The notes: generated by a model from the letters alone, not told the origin. 64,000 nt of DNA from CAZHRK01 sp964534555 (GCA_964534555.1 CAZHRK010000004.1:50655-114654); one strand, 5' to 3'. Positions 25,859 through 36,336 are shown, counted from the first letter of the stretch. Translations and numbers: made by a program.

Positions 25859-26891
25859 TCTCTGGTTCCTGTGTAATAGTAGGCTGTCCCATTTTTTCAC
25901 GCACTGCTGCGTATATTTTATCAAACAGAACACTATCTTCTTTTAACTTTTTAAAGCAATTATCTCGCCCTTGAGCAAGCTTTTCTGATCCATAAGTAAA
26001 CCATGAACCAGATTGCTCAACAATATCATGGGCAATCGCAGCATCAAGCAAGTCAAGCTCCCTGCTGATTCCCTCACCAAATAGAAGGTCAACTTCAACG
26101 CTACGAAACGGAGGCGCAACTTTATTTTTTGCAACCTTAATACGTACGCGATTACCAATTGGCTTCTCATTTTTCTTGAGGGTGCCAATGCGTCGAATAT
26201 CAAGCCTTATAGAAGCATAAAACTTAAGTGCATTACCGCCTGTTGTTGTTTCATTATCAGCAAATGGCATGCTATTAATTTTGCTTCTGATCTGGTTGAT
26301 AAACACAAGCACCGTCTTTGACTTATGGACAACTGGGCTTAGTTTACGCATCGCTTGAGACATCAAGCGGGCTTGCAAACCAACGTGGGTATCACCCATA
26401 TCGCCTTCTAGTTCGTTTTTAGGAACAAGAGCAGCAACCGAGTCGACAACAATCATGTCAACAGCACCAGAGCGCACAAGCATCTCGACAATATCAAGAG
26501 CCTGCTCACCAAAATCTGGCTGAGAGATAATAAGATCGTCGGTATTAATTCCTAGACTTTGAGCATAGATGGGATCAAGGGCATGCTCAGCATCAATAAA
26601 CGCACACACACCGCCAGCTTTTTGCGCTTGCGCAATAGCTTGCAACGTAATTGTGGTTTTACCTGACGCTTCAGGTCCAAAAATTTCAACAATCCGACCT
26701 TTAGGAAATCCTCCAACACCCAACGCCTGATCAATCAAAATCGAACCGGTCGAGATTGTATCCATCTTGTTGTCAGCTTTTTGACCAAGCAACATGATAG
26801 AGCCTTTGCCAAATTGTTTATCAATTTGAGCAAACGCCACCTCAAGTGCCTTGTTTCGTTCGACAGTTGTTTTAAACGTATGTTGATCCAT
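25851..26891 (-). CDS. recA: Recombinase A
   Basis: The strand-exchange ATPase and SOS co-protease. Walker A GPEASGKT at residues 72-79, the [10 protein letters not shown] Walker B region, L1/L2 region I-N-Q-I-R and [13 protein letters not shown]. 346 residues, normal, no intein. It begins 4 bases after the ppiD-like gene and overlaps infC, so it sits within a chaperone-translation operon. No LexA box was recognised upstream. Confidence 0.97.
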   Translation of the reverse strand: MDQHTFKTTVERNKALEVAFAQIDKQFGKGSIMLLGQKADNKMDTISTGSILIDQALGVGGFPKGRIVEIFGPEASGKTTITLQAIAQAQKAGGVCAFIDAEHALDPIYAQSLGINTDDLIISQPDFGEQALDIVEMLVRSGAVDMIVVDSVAALVPKNELEGDMGDTHVGLQARLMSQAMRKLSPVVHKSKTVLVFINQIRSKINSMPFADNETTTGGNALKFYASIRLDIRRIGTLKKNEKPIGNRVRIKVAKNKVAPPFRSVEVDLLFGEGISRELDLLDAAIAHDIVEQSGSWFTYGSEKLAQGRDNCFKKLKEDSVLFDKIYAAVREKMGQPTITQEPESE

Positions 26892-26895
26892 TCGA

Positions 26896-28836
26896 TTAAT
26901 CTTTCTCGTCTGATGGCTTAACTTGAAGGACTCTTGTGTCGAGCTCTATTTTAGCATTTCTATGCAAAGATGCAATAAACGCTGAAGCAAGCTGTCCTTC
27001 TGTTTTATATTTCTCTTGTTTAATTATTTTCTCCTGTGCTGCGCCTGCGCTTACGGCACTATCCAGCTCAATAGATCCAATCTTTGCCAAATAGTATTTT
27101 TCTCCGGAGTCAACAAAAAGTACTTGCTGCGTATCGGTGAGCGCAAAAAGACGGTCTTTAACTGAACGGTCAAGGTCGCCTTTTAGGTCAGCTGGCTTTG
27201 TTGCTGCATCGGTTGTATTTAAGCTGCCACCAAATTTTGAAGCAACTTCCTCTAGTGTCATCTTTTTATTAAGAAGCTGTGAGCGAACCTCAGTCAACGC
27301 ATTTTTTGCAAGGGCAGCGGAGCGCTCTTTAAGGTAAGCATCCTGAACTTTGCTTTCAATATCTTCAAAGTGAGGTAGGTGGCTTTTTACTATTTTTTTC
27401 ACCTGGTAAATAACAAACTGGTTTTCAAATGGAAAGTAGCCAGCGCTCTTTTCTTGTTTATGAGGAGAAAACACTTGGCGAACCACGCCAGCTTTAACAC
27501 CTTGCTCCTGGCCAACTGCTGATCCATCAATCAACCCTGTTGATTGCAAAGACGCGCCATGTTGTGATGCAAACTCTGCAAGTGCCTTAGGATTTTCTTT
27601 GATATTTCTCATAAGAGCATCAAGCTGTGACTTTACCGCTGACTCGGTGCGTTTTGTTTTTAAAGTTTTTGTTATTTCATCTTTAACAGAATCAAATGGT
27701 TTTTCACTTGCCGCGCTACGCTCAATAAGCTGTATAATTTCATAGCCACTTTGTGTCTTCACAACAGGTGATATGTCCATAGGATTTTGTAGTCTGAAAG
27801 CAGCTTGCTCAAATTCGGTATTGTATGTTCCTTTAGCAAATGAAGAAACAAGCCCGCCTTGTTGAGCTGTTGCTGCGTCTTGAGAATATTTTTTTGCAAG
27901 AGCTGCAAATTGAGCGGGAGCTGCTACAGCTTCGCCGTGAATTTTCTTCGCAAGGCTTTCAGCATCTTTTTCATTTTTTTTGATAACAATTTTTCTCACG
28001 CTAACTTGCGGAGCAATTCTGTAGAGCGATGATTTATTTTTTTCATAAAAATTTTTCACCGTTACAGGATCAACATCAACAGCAGCTGAAAGCTTTGATG
28101 TGTCAATCGTAACGTACTGAGCATCACGTTGCTCAGGAAGCATGAAGTCATCTTTATGAACAAAATAAAAGTTTTCGACTTCTTTTTTATCTAGAGAATT
28201 TTTTGAAAATTTTGCATCAAAAAAAGATTTCGGAATGCTAACGATTGCAAATTTTTTCTTAGCATTTTCCTGTTCAAAAATTTCACGCGCAACAAATTGT
28301 GGTACATACGCCGCGCTTTTAACAAATTTAGAAACGATATCGCGCTTCATTTCTTCGCGCTTAAGTGACTCAAATGTTGCAGGGTTTGTCGCCATGCGTT
28401 GCAAGAGTGCTTGATACGCAGCCATGTTAACACGACCACTTGCATCAATAATATTGTACTGAGACAGTTGCTTCAGGAGCTCTTTTTTAAACCACGCATC
28501 ATCAAGCGCTAGTGAGAAGTCAGACTGCACTCCGTCAAGAAGCTTTTCTTTAACACAAGTTTCTAATGCCATTGTCTGTGGATTTTGTCCTCCAAAAAAC
28601 ATCGAAAGAAAAACATCTTCTGGCAACCCATACGCTTTTGCTAAAGGTCGTAATGAATCAATCTGCTGCTGAATAGTAAGAAGAGATCGTTTGAACTGCT
28701 CATAATAAACAGGTGTACCATTAACATGCGCAACTTTCATATCTGACATACTTCTTGTGCCCAAGAAAATAGCAGACCCAGCTCCAACTCCTAAAGAAGC
28801 AACAACAACCCACAGGACATTGTTCCATTTTTTCAT
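26896..28836 (-). CDS. PpiD/SurA-like membrane-anchored peptidyl-prolyl isomerase
   Basis: A periplasmic chaperone for exported proteins. From the ATG at 28836 the 646-residue protein has a short cytoplasmic start (M-K-K-W-N-N), one membrane helix (about 7-26), a SurA-N-like chaperone domain (about 30-240), and a parvulin PPIC domain (about 280-375, with [16 protein letters not shown] and F-E-Q-A-A-F). Length and layout match PpiD. It is the first gene of a run that continues with recA. Confidence 0.85.
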   Translation of the reverse strand: MKKWNNVLWVVVASLGVGAGSAIFLGTRSMSDMKVAHVNGTPVYYEQFKRSLLTIQQQIDSLRPLAKAYGLPEDVFLSMFFGGQNPQTMALETCVKEKLLDGVQSDFSLALDDAWFKKELLKQLSQYNIIDASGRVNMAAYQALLQRMATNPATFESLKREEMKRDIVSKFVKSAAYVPQFVAREIFEQENAKKKFAIVSIPKSFFDAKFSKNSLDKKEVENFYFVHKDDFMLPEQRDAQYVTIDTSKLSAAVDVDPVTVKNFYEKNKSSLYRIAPQVSVRKIVIKKNEKDAESLAKKIHGEAVAAPAQFAALAKKYSQDAATAQQGGLVSSFAKGTYNTEFEQAAFRLQNPMDISPVVKTQSGYEIIQLIERSAASEKPFDSVKDEITKTLKTKRTESAVKSQLDALMRNIKENPKALAEFASQHGASLQSTGLIDGSAVGQEQGVKAGVVRQVFSPHKQEKSAGYFPFENQFVIYQVKKIVKSHLPHFEDIESKVQDAYLKERSAALAKNALTEVRSQLLNKKMTLEEVASKFGGSLNTTDAATKPADLKGDLDRSVKDRLFALTDTQQVLFVDSGEKYYLAKIGSIELDSAVSAGAAQEKIIKQEKYKTEGQLASAFIASLHRNAKIELDTRVLQVKPSDEKD

Positions 28837-28860
28837 TTCTTTTCTGAATATGTAGATCAC

Positions 28861-29225
28861 AAAGCGTCCTTTCTACAAAGAAGAATTACTACATTCTCTA
28901 TTCAGGGCAATCCCTAAACTTATTCCTTTTTTGTGAAACACAAGTGCTATGAAGTGTACCCCGAATTATGCTTTTTTCCAACACGCAACTCTGCAAACTT
29001 ACACAATACAAAAAAGCACCCCACCAAAACAACGTCCAGCAAAAGCAATACAAGCACCGAATTCAAAATTTAAAAAATTAGCACGTTTGAAATTGGAGAA
29101 CCTTATGACAAGGAAAAAGGTGTAATCATCATTATAAAAGAAACCTCAGCAGCGAACCCTGAAAGCGCCTGCTGATCAACAAAAAAAACAACACCAAGAC
29201 CAAACCTTCGACAGGATCAACTTTT
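28861..29225. other. Gene-free spacer between the ppiD-like gene and miaA
   Basis: About 360 bases without a gene. Bases 28901-28919 resemble a repeat seen at 33930 and 44840 (CAGGGGCAATTCCTAAAC-like). Near the miaA stop, CCTTCGACAGGATCAA resembles the start of the CTTCGACAAGCTCAGGG motif found at 45063-45082. Nothing else was identified. Confidence 0.4.
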
Positions 29226-30149
29226 TCAGGCGCCTAAAAAATCAGCCGTGGGTGAACTGTTTTTGCCGTTGGCAATTAAAACTTCGATGCCGCTACAATT
29301 GTCAGCAGAGAGCGATTTTATTGTTTTTCTTAAAAATGCGCGTTGATGTTTCGCGTATTGGTGTGTTTTTATAGATATTTTTGTGATGAGCTGATTAATG
29401 TCAGACCGTACAGATTCAGCAAGGTAATCGAATATATCGCTATATCCAATAAATCCTTTGCGCCGACTGAATGACTCCCACTCGGTGCCTATGAGTTTTT
29501 CACATTCTTCTATCCAACCACCATGCTTTATCATCTCTTTGCACCGCTGCTCAATACGCTCTTTTAATAGTGCTGGCTCAGGAAGCAAAATATACAATTT
29601 TGCTTTGTAACAAAAATCAAATGTTGGCTTACAATCCGATGGCTTTTGCCCCGTTGTATTCCATATTTCAATTGCACGTTTGATTCGGTAAGCATCATGC
29701 AGATGAAGTTCATGCGCCCGCTGAGGGTCAATCACCAAAAGTTTTTTATAAAGCTCATGAGTTGGTAATGAAAGATCAATAAGCTCATGCAGTTTAGATG
29801 AAGTCGGCAATGGTTTGGGAGGGTAAAAAAGAGAGTGTATATAAAACACAGAGCCACCAACAATTATTGGTGTTTTGCCTGCTGCATGTATCTGGAAAAT
29901 CAGGCCAAGTACGTGTTTTCTCCATTCGACAACAGTGTACTCGCGCGGCTCGGTATGAATATCAAAAAGGTGCGATGAAAACGGGTATGATCGCCAATCT
30001 GGTTTTGCAGTTCCAACCGTCAGCGGCAGGTAGCACTGACCCAAGTCAGCATTAATAATCACACCGTCATGTCGAGCAGCAACTGCCTCTGAAAAAGATG
30101 TTTTACCAGAGGCAGTTGGCCCTGAAATAATTATAACCTGATCTTTTAT
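29226..30149 (-). CDS. miaA: tRNA dimethylallyltransferase, apparent AUA start
   Basis: Adds a dimethylallyl group to A37 of tRNAs reading UNN codons. The family P-loop GPTASGKT and the following I-N-A-D-x-G-Q-C-Y-L segment are present, but the first ATG/GTG/TTG in frame is a GTG at 30062, which lies after the P-loop. The frame is open upstream to a stop near 30190 and contains no ATG, GTG or TTG. Starting at the ATA at 30149-30147, which overlaps the carD-like stop as ATAA where ATGA would be usual, gives 307 residues beginning M-K-D-Q-V-I-I-I-S-G, the normal length and start for MiaA. Later motifs: H-L-F-D, I-V-G-G-S-V-F-Y and D-A-Y-R-I-K-R-A-I-E. Confidence 0.88.
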   Translation of the reverse strand: MKDQVIIISGPTASGKTSFSEAVAARHDGVIINADLGQCYLPLTVGTAKPDWRSYPFSSHLFDIHTEPREYTVVEWRKHVLGLIFQIHAAGKTPIIVGGSVFYIHSLFYPPKPLPTSSKLHELIDLSLPTHELYKKLLVIDPQRAHELHLHDAYRIKRAIEIWNTTGQKPSDCKPTFDFCYKAKLYILLPEPALLKERIEQRCKEMIKHGGWIEECEKLIGTEWESFSRRKGFIGYSDIFDYLAESVRSDINQLITKISIKTHQYAKHQRAFLRKTIKSLSADNCSGIEVLIANGKNSSPTADFLGA

Positions 30150-30703
30150 GTTGGAGTCGATGATGAAACCTCTGGCTGCATAAATGCTTTATCGTGAAAT
30201 ACAAACTGCTTAAACGGAGCGCGTAAAAGCTGGATTATATTTTCTTTGCTTGTTTTTTTAACAATCTGAATCTCCTGAACAAGAAGGTCTTCTGTTGTTT
30301 GAAGCACGCTTCTTTCTCCAAATGAAAGATCCTTTTGTTGCGCAATATACATAAGATCTCTGTATATTTTCATAATCTCAAACAAGTTGCCGCTTTGAAT
30401 TTTTGTTTGATAATCTTTGTTGCGTCGATTCCATGCGCTTGGAGTAAAATCTATAGTATCAAGCTTACGCTCAGGTTTTTTTGTTAGTTCAGCAAGTGAC
30501 ATTGTTATGTCAGCATCTGAGCATGGATAACGCAACCCTATTCCTGCAACATTATACACAGGAACAAGAATCGTCATATCTTTGAAAAGGAAATTAAGCT
30601 TAAGAAACTGTAACATTCCTCCAGCAACGGATCTCTCGATTATCTCGTCAATGACAGCAACGCCATGAGCAGGATAAATAACATGGTCATTTAATTTGAA
30701 CAT
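30146..30703 (-). CDS. CarD/CdnL-type RNA polymerase-binding regulator
   Basis: Binds the RNA polymerase beta subunit and stabilises open complexes. The N-terminal CarD-TRCF domain is clear: F-K-L-N-D-H-V-I-Y-P-A-H-G-V-A-V-I, then F-L-F-K-D-M-T-I-L-V-P and N-V-A-G-I-G-L-R; the C-terminal half is helical with L-S-F-G-E-R. 185 residues from the ATG at 30703, which follows AAGGAAG; it overlaps the end of the upstream gene by 17 bases. Its stop codon is shared with the proposed miaA start. Confidence 0.88.
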   Translation of the reverse strand: MFKLNDHVIYPAHGVAVIDEIIERSVAGGMLQFLKLNFLFKDMTILVPVYNVAGIGLRYPCSDADITMSLAELTKKPERKLDTIDFTPSAWNRRNKDYQTKIQSGNLFEIMKIYRDLMYIAQQKDLSFGERSVLQTTEDLLVQEIQIVKKTSKENIIQLLRAPFKQFVFHDKAFMQPEVSSSTPT

Positions 30704-31697
30704 TATCTTCCTTCGAAGAACCATTGTAGAATTTTTCGCAACCACACATTACGCGCCCTTGGCCTTCATACACCATAGTAGGCACTGCGCTACGCCCACC
30801 AAACCCTTGAATCAAAAAGGGATTCTCAAGCCCAGCGCTTCCAGCTGTATGAGCGCTGCCAAAGGCACCACCCCCACCATATGATGAATATCCATATGAA
30901 GGCTCATGAGTTGTAGCAAAACGTATAATCCTTAAGATGACAAATACTACTGCGACAGGCAGCTTAAACCATAGTGTTTTAAACCATGAAGGAAATGATG
31001 ACGAGCTGCTTTCAGAGCTCATCTGGCTTAAGAGCTGACAAAATTTACGCGCAAAGTCATATAAAGAGCTCAGCACAAATTCAACTGGCAAATCCTGTGT
31101 TGCCATATAAGTTTGATAAATGCTGATCCCAAGCTCGGTTGCAGATGCGCTGCTCTGGTCATCGGCTCTTGCACATGTAAGTGACCTAAGTGCATCACCG
31201 GCAAGTTTTCTATAGATAAGCGCCGCGATGATCACAGTCTGCTTATACAGCTCTGGATCACGAGTTTGCAGGTCTTTGCTATTGATCAAAGACATAAAGT
31301 GTGCGCTGTTACCAGCCCACATACATGCTAGCGCATCATACAGCTCGGCACGAATAACCTGCGAAAGCATATCTAGCTCATCGCTAGAAATAACCGTCGA
31401 TACGTCGAGTGTTGGGGTAATTTTTTCAGCCTGAAGTGCAAGTTGATAGAGTGTTGTACACTCTTCAAGCAAGGCTGCAAAGTTTGAATCTCTATGTGAT
31501 TGTGCTGTTTGATTATAGATTTCAGCAATAACTGAAAAAGACTTGTCAGCGCTGTCTTTGAGAAAGATGGATATATCAGCGCTACAGCAAGAAACTGTTA
31601 GAGCGCACTCTTGCAGAATATCTTCTGGCGCAAGGGTTTTACTGCTCAAGCACTGAGTAGTGAGCAGGAGTGAGATACTAATGACCCACGCTATCAT
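30687..31697 (-). CDS. Exported or membrane-anchored protein of unknown function
   Basis: A 336-residue product from the ATG at 31697 with a hydrophobic N-terminal signal (M-I-A-W-V-I-S-I-S-L-L-L), a helical central part with several Cys, and a second hydrophobic segment (about 240-260, P-V-A-V-V-F-V-I-L-R-I-I) followed by a Gly/Ser/Tyr-rich tail. It could be anchored by the C-terminal helix. First gene of a unit with the carD-like gene and miaA. No family recognised. Confidence 0.6.
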   Translation of the reverse strand: MIAWVISISLLLTTQCLSSKTLAPEDILQECALTVSCCSADISIFLKDSADKSFSVIAEIYNQTAQSHRDSNFAALLEECTTLYQLALQAEKITPTLDVSTVISSDELDMLSQVIRAELYDALACMWAGNSAHFMSLINSKDLQTRDPELYKQTVIIAALIYRKLAGDALRSLTCARADDQSSASATELGISIYQTYMATQDLPVEFVLSSLYDFARKFCQLLSQMSSESSSSSFPSWFKTLWFKLPVAVVFVILRIIRFATTHEPSYGYSSYGGGGAFGSAHTAGSAGLENPFLIQGFGGRSAVPTMVYEGQGRVMCGCEKFYNGSSKEDNVQIK

Positions 31698-31838
31698 AAG
31701 AACATCTTTCTGCAATACTTACAGTAACGCTATTACAAAGCTCACGTAGTGTAGCAGAAACAGCATGCAGTTCTCAAGCTGACAAGAAAATATGCAGTAT
31801 TACGTGAAAAACAGAGCAGTTTTTTCAAACAGAATAAA

Positions 31839-31886
31839 AATTGGGTTGTTGCTTGCTACACAGACTCAACAAACCACAACCCAATT
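31839..31886 (-). terminator. Hairpin with a minus-strand T-run in a divergent intergenic region
   Basis: AATTGGGTTGT (31839-31849) pairs perfectly with 31876-31886. On the minus strand it is followed by TTTTTATTC. The region lies between divergently transcribed genes, so it would end a short minus-strand transcript beginning between 31890 and 32090. No protein gene is seen there, only a 12-codon frame. Confidence 0.45.
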
Positions 31887-32092
31887 AGGTCCCCTTAGGC
31901 ATCCCCCTAACCCTAAGAACAATCTACACGAATGCAGCAATCTGATTGAATGCTTTGTGTTAAATTACGGCTGTCATGTGATCCAGAGCATATTTCATAT
32001 TTTGTATTACCCTCAAGCACGTGTATACTAAGGCTACAAGTAAAGATGCCGCTATAAAAAGCCTAAATGACGAAAATAAATCAAAGTAGGGA

Positions 32093-33472
32093 ATGATGAA
32101 TAAACTTTATCTACCACCACTCCTTAATATACACAAAAGCTTCCAAGCAAGCTTTAAGTGGACGCTTGCCGGCAGCGTACTCTACGAAAGCCTTAAGGTT
32201 TTCCACTGCTACTTGCTCATGGTGTTTTTAAGCAGCGAGAATTATGGTGCTATGGGAAGCATATTCTCATTTATATACCTTATGACCTATATTGCTGATC
32301 TTGGCGCAACAAACTCACTCCCCGCTTACATACAACTTATCACAAAGTCACGCCAACGACTCTCAAAATTCCTTATCAACTACTCACTCCTGCCGCATCT
32401 GCCAATCGCTTTGGGGTGCGCTAGCATAGCAACATATTTCGCGCTTACACGATTCCCACTTAGACCAACACTCCTGATTATCCCAGCTATTATTATTTTC
32501 GAAGCGGTACGAACATTTCTACGCATGCTCTTGCATACCCTATTCAAATCACGACACGCAGTTATTATCGAGCTTGTTATCTTTTTTGCATATATTGCTG
32601 CAACCTGGATCCCCACAATTATGTATAAGATACCGCTCACGCTCAACTATATTTTCACCCTCCACCTGATCGATTCGGTTATATCGGTAATGCTGTTTGT
32701 TTTGCTAGTAATGCGCCAGTACACAAGCACCAAAGACACCGATACAACAGCGCTCCCGTTAACATTTGTCACCATCCTTAAAGCAAGAATCTTTAACTAC
32801 CTTTTGCGAGTAAGCAGAAACTTTTTCACCAGCAACTTCCTTACCCCACTATTTGCGATTAAGTTCGGGTTGACGTCAGCTGGTATCTTTTACTTTGCAA
32901 GCATGTTCGCTAACGCAATACAAAGCGTGGTTAAATCAGCCATCGGCTACTCAGGAAACGCCCTTTTAGCAAACATAAAAGACGCAGACCACCAAACAAA
33001 GTGCGAAGCCTTTGCTATCTTGAGCACCAAGCTTTTAACCATCTTAGCGCCGCCGCTTGTCCTTATTCTGACAAACATAAACCACCTCGTTACGCTTGGC
33101 ACCAGCAACAATGTGTCAGGACAAACCCTTGGTATCACGATGTTGTTTGTCACCATCTCGTTCACAGAGTTCTTCTTTATTCTTTATGAGCAGTTTTATG
33201 TTATAGAAGAAGCCGCACAAAAGTTATTTATCATCAAAATTATAGAGCTCGGTATTTTTTACTCTTTTATAACGTCAAATGTTGTGCAATCACCAGTCAC
33301 AACCGTCGCATGGCTCATCGCAATCAGGCTTGTCAGCTTTGTTATTATTGCTACAAACGCCTGGATAATCTGGGGAATAAGGCTACAACCAAAGAGTGTA
33401 CGCAAGATTATTATTACCTGCGCTATCATCGGCGGGATTATAAATCTAGGTGGCTTTTTATTTCTGCAATAA
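32093..33472 (+). CDS. Polysaccharide flippase-like membrane protein (MVF/Wzx-type)
   Basis: A 459-residue, very hydrophobic protein with about 12-14 membrane helices. The N-terminal region (W-T-L-A-G-S-V-L-Y-E, then E-N-Y-G-A-M-G-S-I-F-S and a following A-D-L-G-A-T-N) has the pattern of Wzx/MATE-type lipid-linked sugar flippases. It may move glycan precursors across the inner membrane. The start is at the ATGATG; 32096 is equally possible. Codon third positions look more C-rich than in its neighbours, so transfer is possible. Confidence 0.65.
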   Translation: MMNKLYLPPLLNIHKSFQASFKWTLAGSVLYESLKVFHCYLLMVFLSSENYGAMGSIFSFIYLMTYIADLGATNSLPAYIQLITKSRQRLSKFLINYSLLPHLPIALGCASIATYFALTRFPLRPTLLIIPAIIIFEAVRTFLRMLLHTLFKSRHAVIIELVIFFAYIAATWIPTIMYKIPLTLNYIFTLHLIDSVISVMLFVLLVMRQYTSTKDTDTTALPLTFVTILKARIFNYLLRVSRNFFTSNFLTPLFAIKFGLTSAGIFYFASMFANAIQSVVKSAIGYSGNALLANIKDADHQTKCEAFAILSTKLLTILAPPLVLILTNINHLVTLGTSNNVSGQTLGITMLFVTISFTEFFFILYEQFYVIEEAAQKLFIIKIIELGIFYSFITSNVVQSPVTTVAWLIAIRLVSFVIIATNAWIIWGIRLQPKSVRKIIITCAIIGGIINLGGFLFLQ

Positions 33473-33757
33473 TAAGCGCAGCAAAAAAGCCGCGCTTTCC
33501 CTTTTGGGGCATACTATCTATTAAATAATACAATATCATAAACGAAGGATTGCGCGCGCACACGATCGCATGCAGGGAGTGCCTAAGCGCTAGAGGCATA
33601 ACGTCTAATTGGTTATCGCGCATACGCGTACCTTCTTATCGTTGATTGGTTAGTTATCTCTTATAAACACACACTGCCTTCTTACCCTTAACTTCCATAT
33701 ACCCTACGCCTCTATACGGCACACTCTCCCTATATACTCTCTACATATACTGTATAG

Positions 33758-33925
33758 ACTCTCTTATCCTTATCCTCCATATCCTCCATTATTCATTATT
33801 CATTATTCATTCCTTCCTTATTCATTTACTCTATTACCACCTTTACTTAATCTCAATTCATTATTCCTTCTTTACTACTACTTATTACTCCCTTACTTCC
33901 CTATATCCCTTTACCCCCACCCCCA
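33758..33925 (+). repeat. 168-base tract without a single G
   Basis: Counted directly: no G between the G at 33757 and the G at 33926. It includes a 7-base tandem repeat (CATTATT, three copies and a partial, about 33787-33812). Confidence 0.85.
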
Positions 33926-34320
33926 GGGTAATTCCTAAACAGGAACAGGTTTAGGTCTATCATCCCTCCGCTTCCCCCTTTCCCACGAAGGCGAAGCCTT
34001 TCTCCCCACGTTTTTTCACCCCCCTGCTTCCCTACCCACGTCCCGTACCCCCGAGCCCACGAGCCCCCAGAGCCAGGGGAGAAACGGATGAGACGGAGTG
34101 CCCGGTCGCGCGGGTCGGCGCGGGGGTTAAAAATGCCCAAAAGCCTGTACAGAAAGCGCTTCTACACACCTCGGCCATCGAGTCAGAAGGAATCTATTAA
34201 GACCGCTTAACATAATATTTAATTATGCGACACGCTGGTAACAAAAGCACCCCGCTCCCCATGCCATTAAGCCAATAAAATAAATTGAGCGTAATCGACT
34301 CAGATTTCCTTCACTCCCCC

Positions 34321-34349
34321 TTGACATGAGAAGCTCAAAAATATACCCT
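34321..34349 (+). promoter_or_regulatory. Candidate dnaK promoter
   Basis: TTGACA at 34321-34326 and TACCCT at 34344-34349 with 17 bases between (TATACC at 34342 is an alternative with 15). No CIRCE element for HrcA is visible near it, so heat control, if any, is by another route. Confidence 0.45.
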
Positions 34350-34437
34350 AAGTACAGAAGATTAAAGTTGAGTGTAGCGCTGTAGGGCAACAAGCCTAAA
34401 GCGCCTTCTAATAAGTAAACACGAAGGATTAATCCAC

Positions 34438-36336
34438 ATGGCAAAAATTATAGGGATAGACTTAGGTACGACCAACTCCGTTGTTTCATTCATGGAGGGC
34501 GGCGCGGCAAAGGTAATTCCTAACCAAGAAGGCGCAAATACTACCCCATCCATCGTCGCATTCGCAAAAGACAGCCAGCGCCTGGTGGGTGCAGTGGCAA
34601 AGCGCCAAGCGGTAACAAACCCGCATAACACACTCTTCTCTGTCAAAAGATTCATCGGCCGCAAGTTCAGCGAGCTAAAAAAAGAAGAACTTTCCCTTGT
34701 TCCTTATAAAGTTGTTGAGGGCGCTAATGGGATGGCTGCAGTTGAGGTAAATGGCAAAGTTATGATGCCACAAGAAATCTCAGCAGCGGTACTCCAAAAG
34801 CTCAAGCAAGCAGCAGAAGCATACCTTGGCGAAACAATCACAGAGGCAGTTGTAACGGTGCCAGCATATTTCAACGATGCGCAGCGCCAAGCAACTAAAG
34901 ATGCGGGCAAAATCGCAGGCCTAGATGTTAAACGTATTATCAACGAGCCAACAGCAGCAGCGCTTGCATATGGCCTTGATAAGAAAAACAATGAAACAAT
35001 CGCAGTATTCGACTTCGGTGGCGGTACATTTGATATCTCTATCCTGGAAGTTGGTGATGGCGTAACAGAAGTAAAGTCAACCAACGGAGACACCATGCTC
35101 GGTGGTGACAACATTGATGAATGCCTCATCCAATTCCTCGTTGACGAGTTCAAAAAAGAAAACGGTGTCGACCTTCGTGCTGACAAAATGGCACTCCAGC
35201 GCCTCAAAGAAGCTGCTGAAAAAGCAAAAATCGAGCTCTCATCAACAGCAGAAACAGAGATCAACCTACCGTACATCACAGCTGATGCGACAGGTCCAAA
35301 GCACCTTGTAACTAAGCTTTCACGCGCTAAGTTTGAGTCCCTCTGTTCAGATATTTTCAACAAGCTCTTCATCCCTTGCAAAAAAGCAATCGAAGATGCT
35401 GGCATCAGCACAAGCAAAATTGACGAAGTCATCTTGGTTGGAGGTTCAACTCGAATTCCTAAAGTCCAAGAGATGGTTAAAAACTTCTTTGGTAAAGAGC
35501 CAAACCGCTCAGTAAACCCTGACGAAGTTGTATCAGTTGGTGCTGCAATTCAAGGTGGCGTGCTCGCGGGTGAAGTAACAGACGTCCTCTTGCTCGACGT
35601 TACGCCGCTCTCACTCGGTATCGAAACAATGGGTGGAATCGTGGCGCGTATTATTGAGCGCAACACAACAATCCCAACACGCAAATCTCAGGTGTTTTCA
35701 ACAGCAGAAGACAATCAGTCAGCAGTAGATATTAATGTTGTTCAGGGTGAACGCGAGTTTGCGCATGACAACAAATCACTTGGCAGATTCAAGCTCGATG
35801 GTATCCCAGCTGCACCACGCGGCGTACCTCAGATCGAAGTTACTTTTGATATCGATGCAAACGGTATCGTAAACGTATCTGCTAAAGATAAAGGCACTAA
35901 CAAAGAACAAAAAATAACAATCACAGGCGCATCAGGCCTTGATAAGTCTGATGTTGAGCGCATGGTTCAAGAAGCGCACCTTCACGAACAAGAAGACAAA
36001 AAACGCCGTGAAACAGTAGAAAAGCGTAACAACCTTGATAGCCTGATCAGCCAGATCGAAAAAACAGTACGCGAAAACAAAGAAAAACTCCCAATGGCAG
36101 ATGTAAGCGCTGTTGAAAAAGCTATTGAAGATGCAAAAGTCGCGCTCAAAGAGCACGAGAATAATGCTGAAGCACTGCAAAAAGCACACGATGAGCTTAT
36201 GAATGCTTCATACAAAATTGCAGAGCATTTGTACAAACAGCAACAACCAGGTACTGATGCTGGTGCACAGCAAGGCCAATCTCAGTCTGAAAACGGCGAA
36301 GGCCCAATTGATACAGACTTTACAGAAGGCAAATAA
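34438..36336 (+). CDS. dnaK: Chaperone DnaK (Hsp70)
   Basis: An ATP-driven chaperone. The ATPase domain begins [11 protein letters not shown] and includes [13 protein letters not shown] and the D-F-G-G-G-T-F-D phosphate loop; the substrate-binding domain starts about residue 385 ([11 protein letters not shown]), and the helical lid ends with a Gln/Gly-rich tail. 632 residues is normal. The ATG follows GAAGGA. grpE and dnaJ are not adjacent. It ends in a strong terminator. Confidence 0.98.
   Translation: MAKIIGIDLGTTNSVVSFMEGGAAKVIPNQEGANTTPSIVAFAKDSQRLVGAVAKRQAVTNPHNTLFSVKRFIGRKFSELKKEELSLVPYKVVEGANGMAAVEVNGKVMMPQEISAAVLQKLKQAAEAYLGETITEAVVTVPAYFNDAQRQATKDAGKIAGLDVKRIINEPTAAALAYGLDKKNNETIAVFDFGGGTFDISILEVGDGVTEVKSTNGDTMLGGDNIDECLIQFLVDEFKKENGVDLRADKMALQRLKEAAEKAKIELSSTAETEINLPYITADATGPKHLVTKLSRAKFESLCSDIFNKLFIPCKKAIEDAGISTSKIDEVILVGGSTRIPKVQEMVKNFFGKEPNRSVNPDEVVSVGAAIQGGVLAGEVTDVLLLDVTPLSLGIETMGGIVARIIERNTTIPTRKSQVFSTAEDNQSAVDINVVQGEREFAHDNKSLGRFKLDGIPAAPRGVPQIEVTFDIDANGIVNVSAKDKGTNKEQKITITGASGLDKSDVERMVQEAHLHEQEDKKRRETVEKRNNLDSLISQIEKTVRENKEKLPMADVSAVEKAIEDAKVALKEHENNAEALQKAHDELMNASYKIAEHLYKQQQPGTDAGAQQGQSQSENGEGPIDTDFTEGK

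Larger units (their letters stand above)
33473..34437 (+). other. 965-base spacer of unusual composition before dnaK
   Basis: No gene. Three parts: 33480-33640, mixed sequence with several CGCG-type sites; 33650-33925, a pyrimidine-rich stretch that includes a 168-base run without G; 33926-34140, a C-rich block, strongly unlike the AT-rich background, that opens with AATTCCTAAACAGGAACAGG (repeat also at 44849 and 44881) and holds AAGGCGAAGCCTT. The remainder is the dnaK leader. A 79-codon minus frame at 33901-34140 is a by-product of the composition. Confidence 0.6.

Noticed and set aside
33901..34140. 79-codon minus-strand frame in the C-rich block
   Set aside because: Gly/Arg-rich by-product of base composition with no ribosome-binding site or similarity.
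34200..34437. CIRCE (HrcA) operator before dnaK
   Set aside because: No TTAGCACTC-N9-GAGTGCTAA or close variant is present.
34704..35432. 242-codon minus-strand frame inside dnaK
   Set aside because: Antisense shadow of a highly conserved gene; its sequence is Ser/Ala/Leu-rich with no domain.
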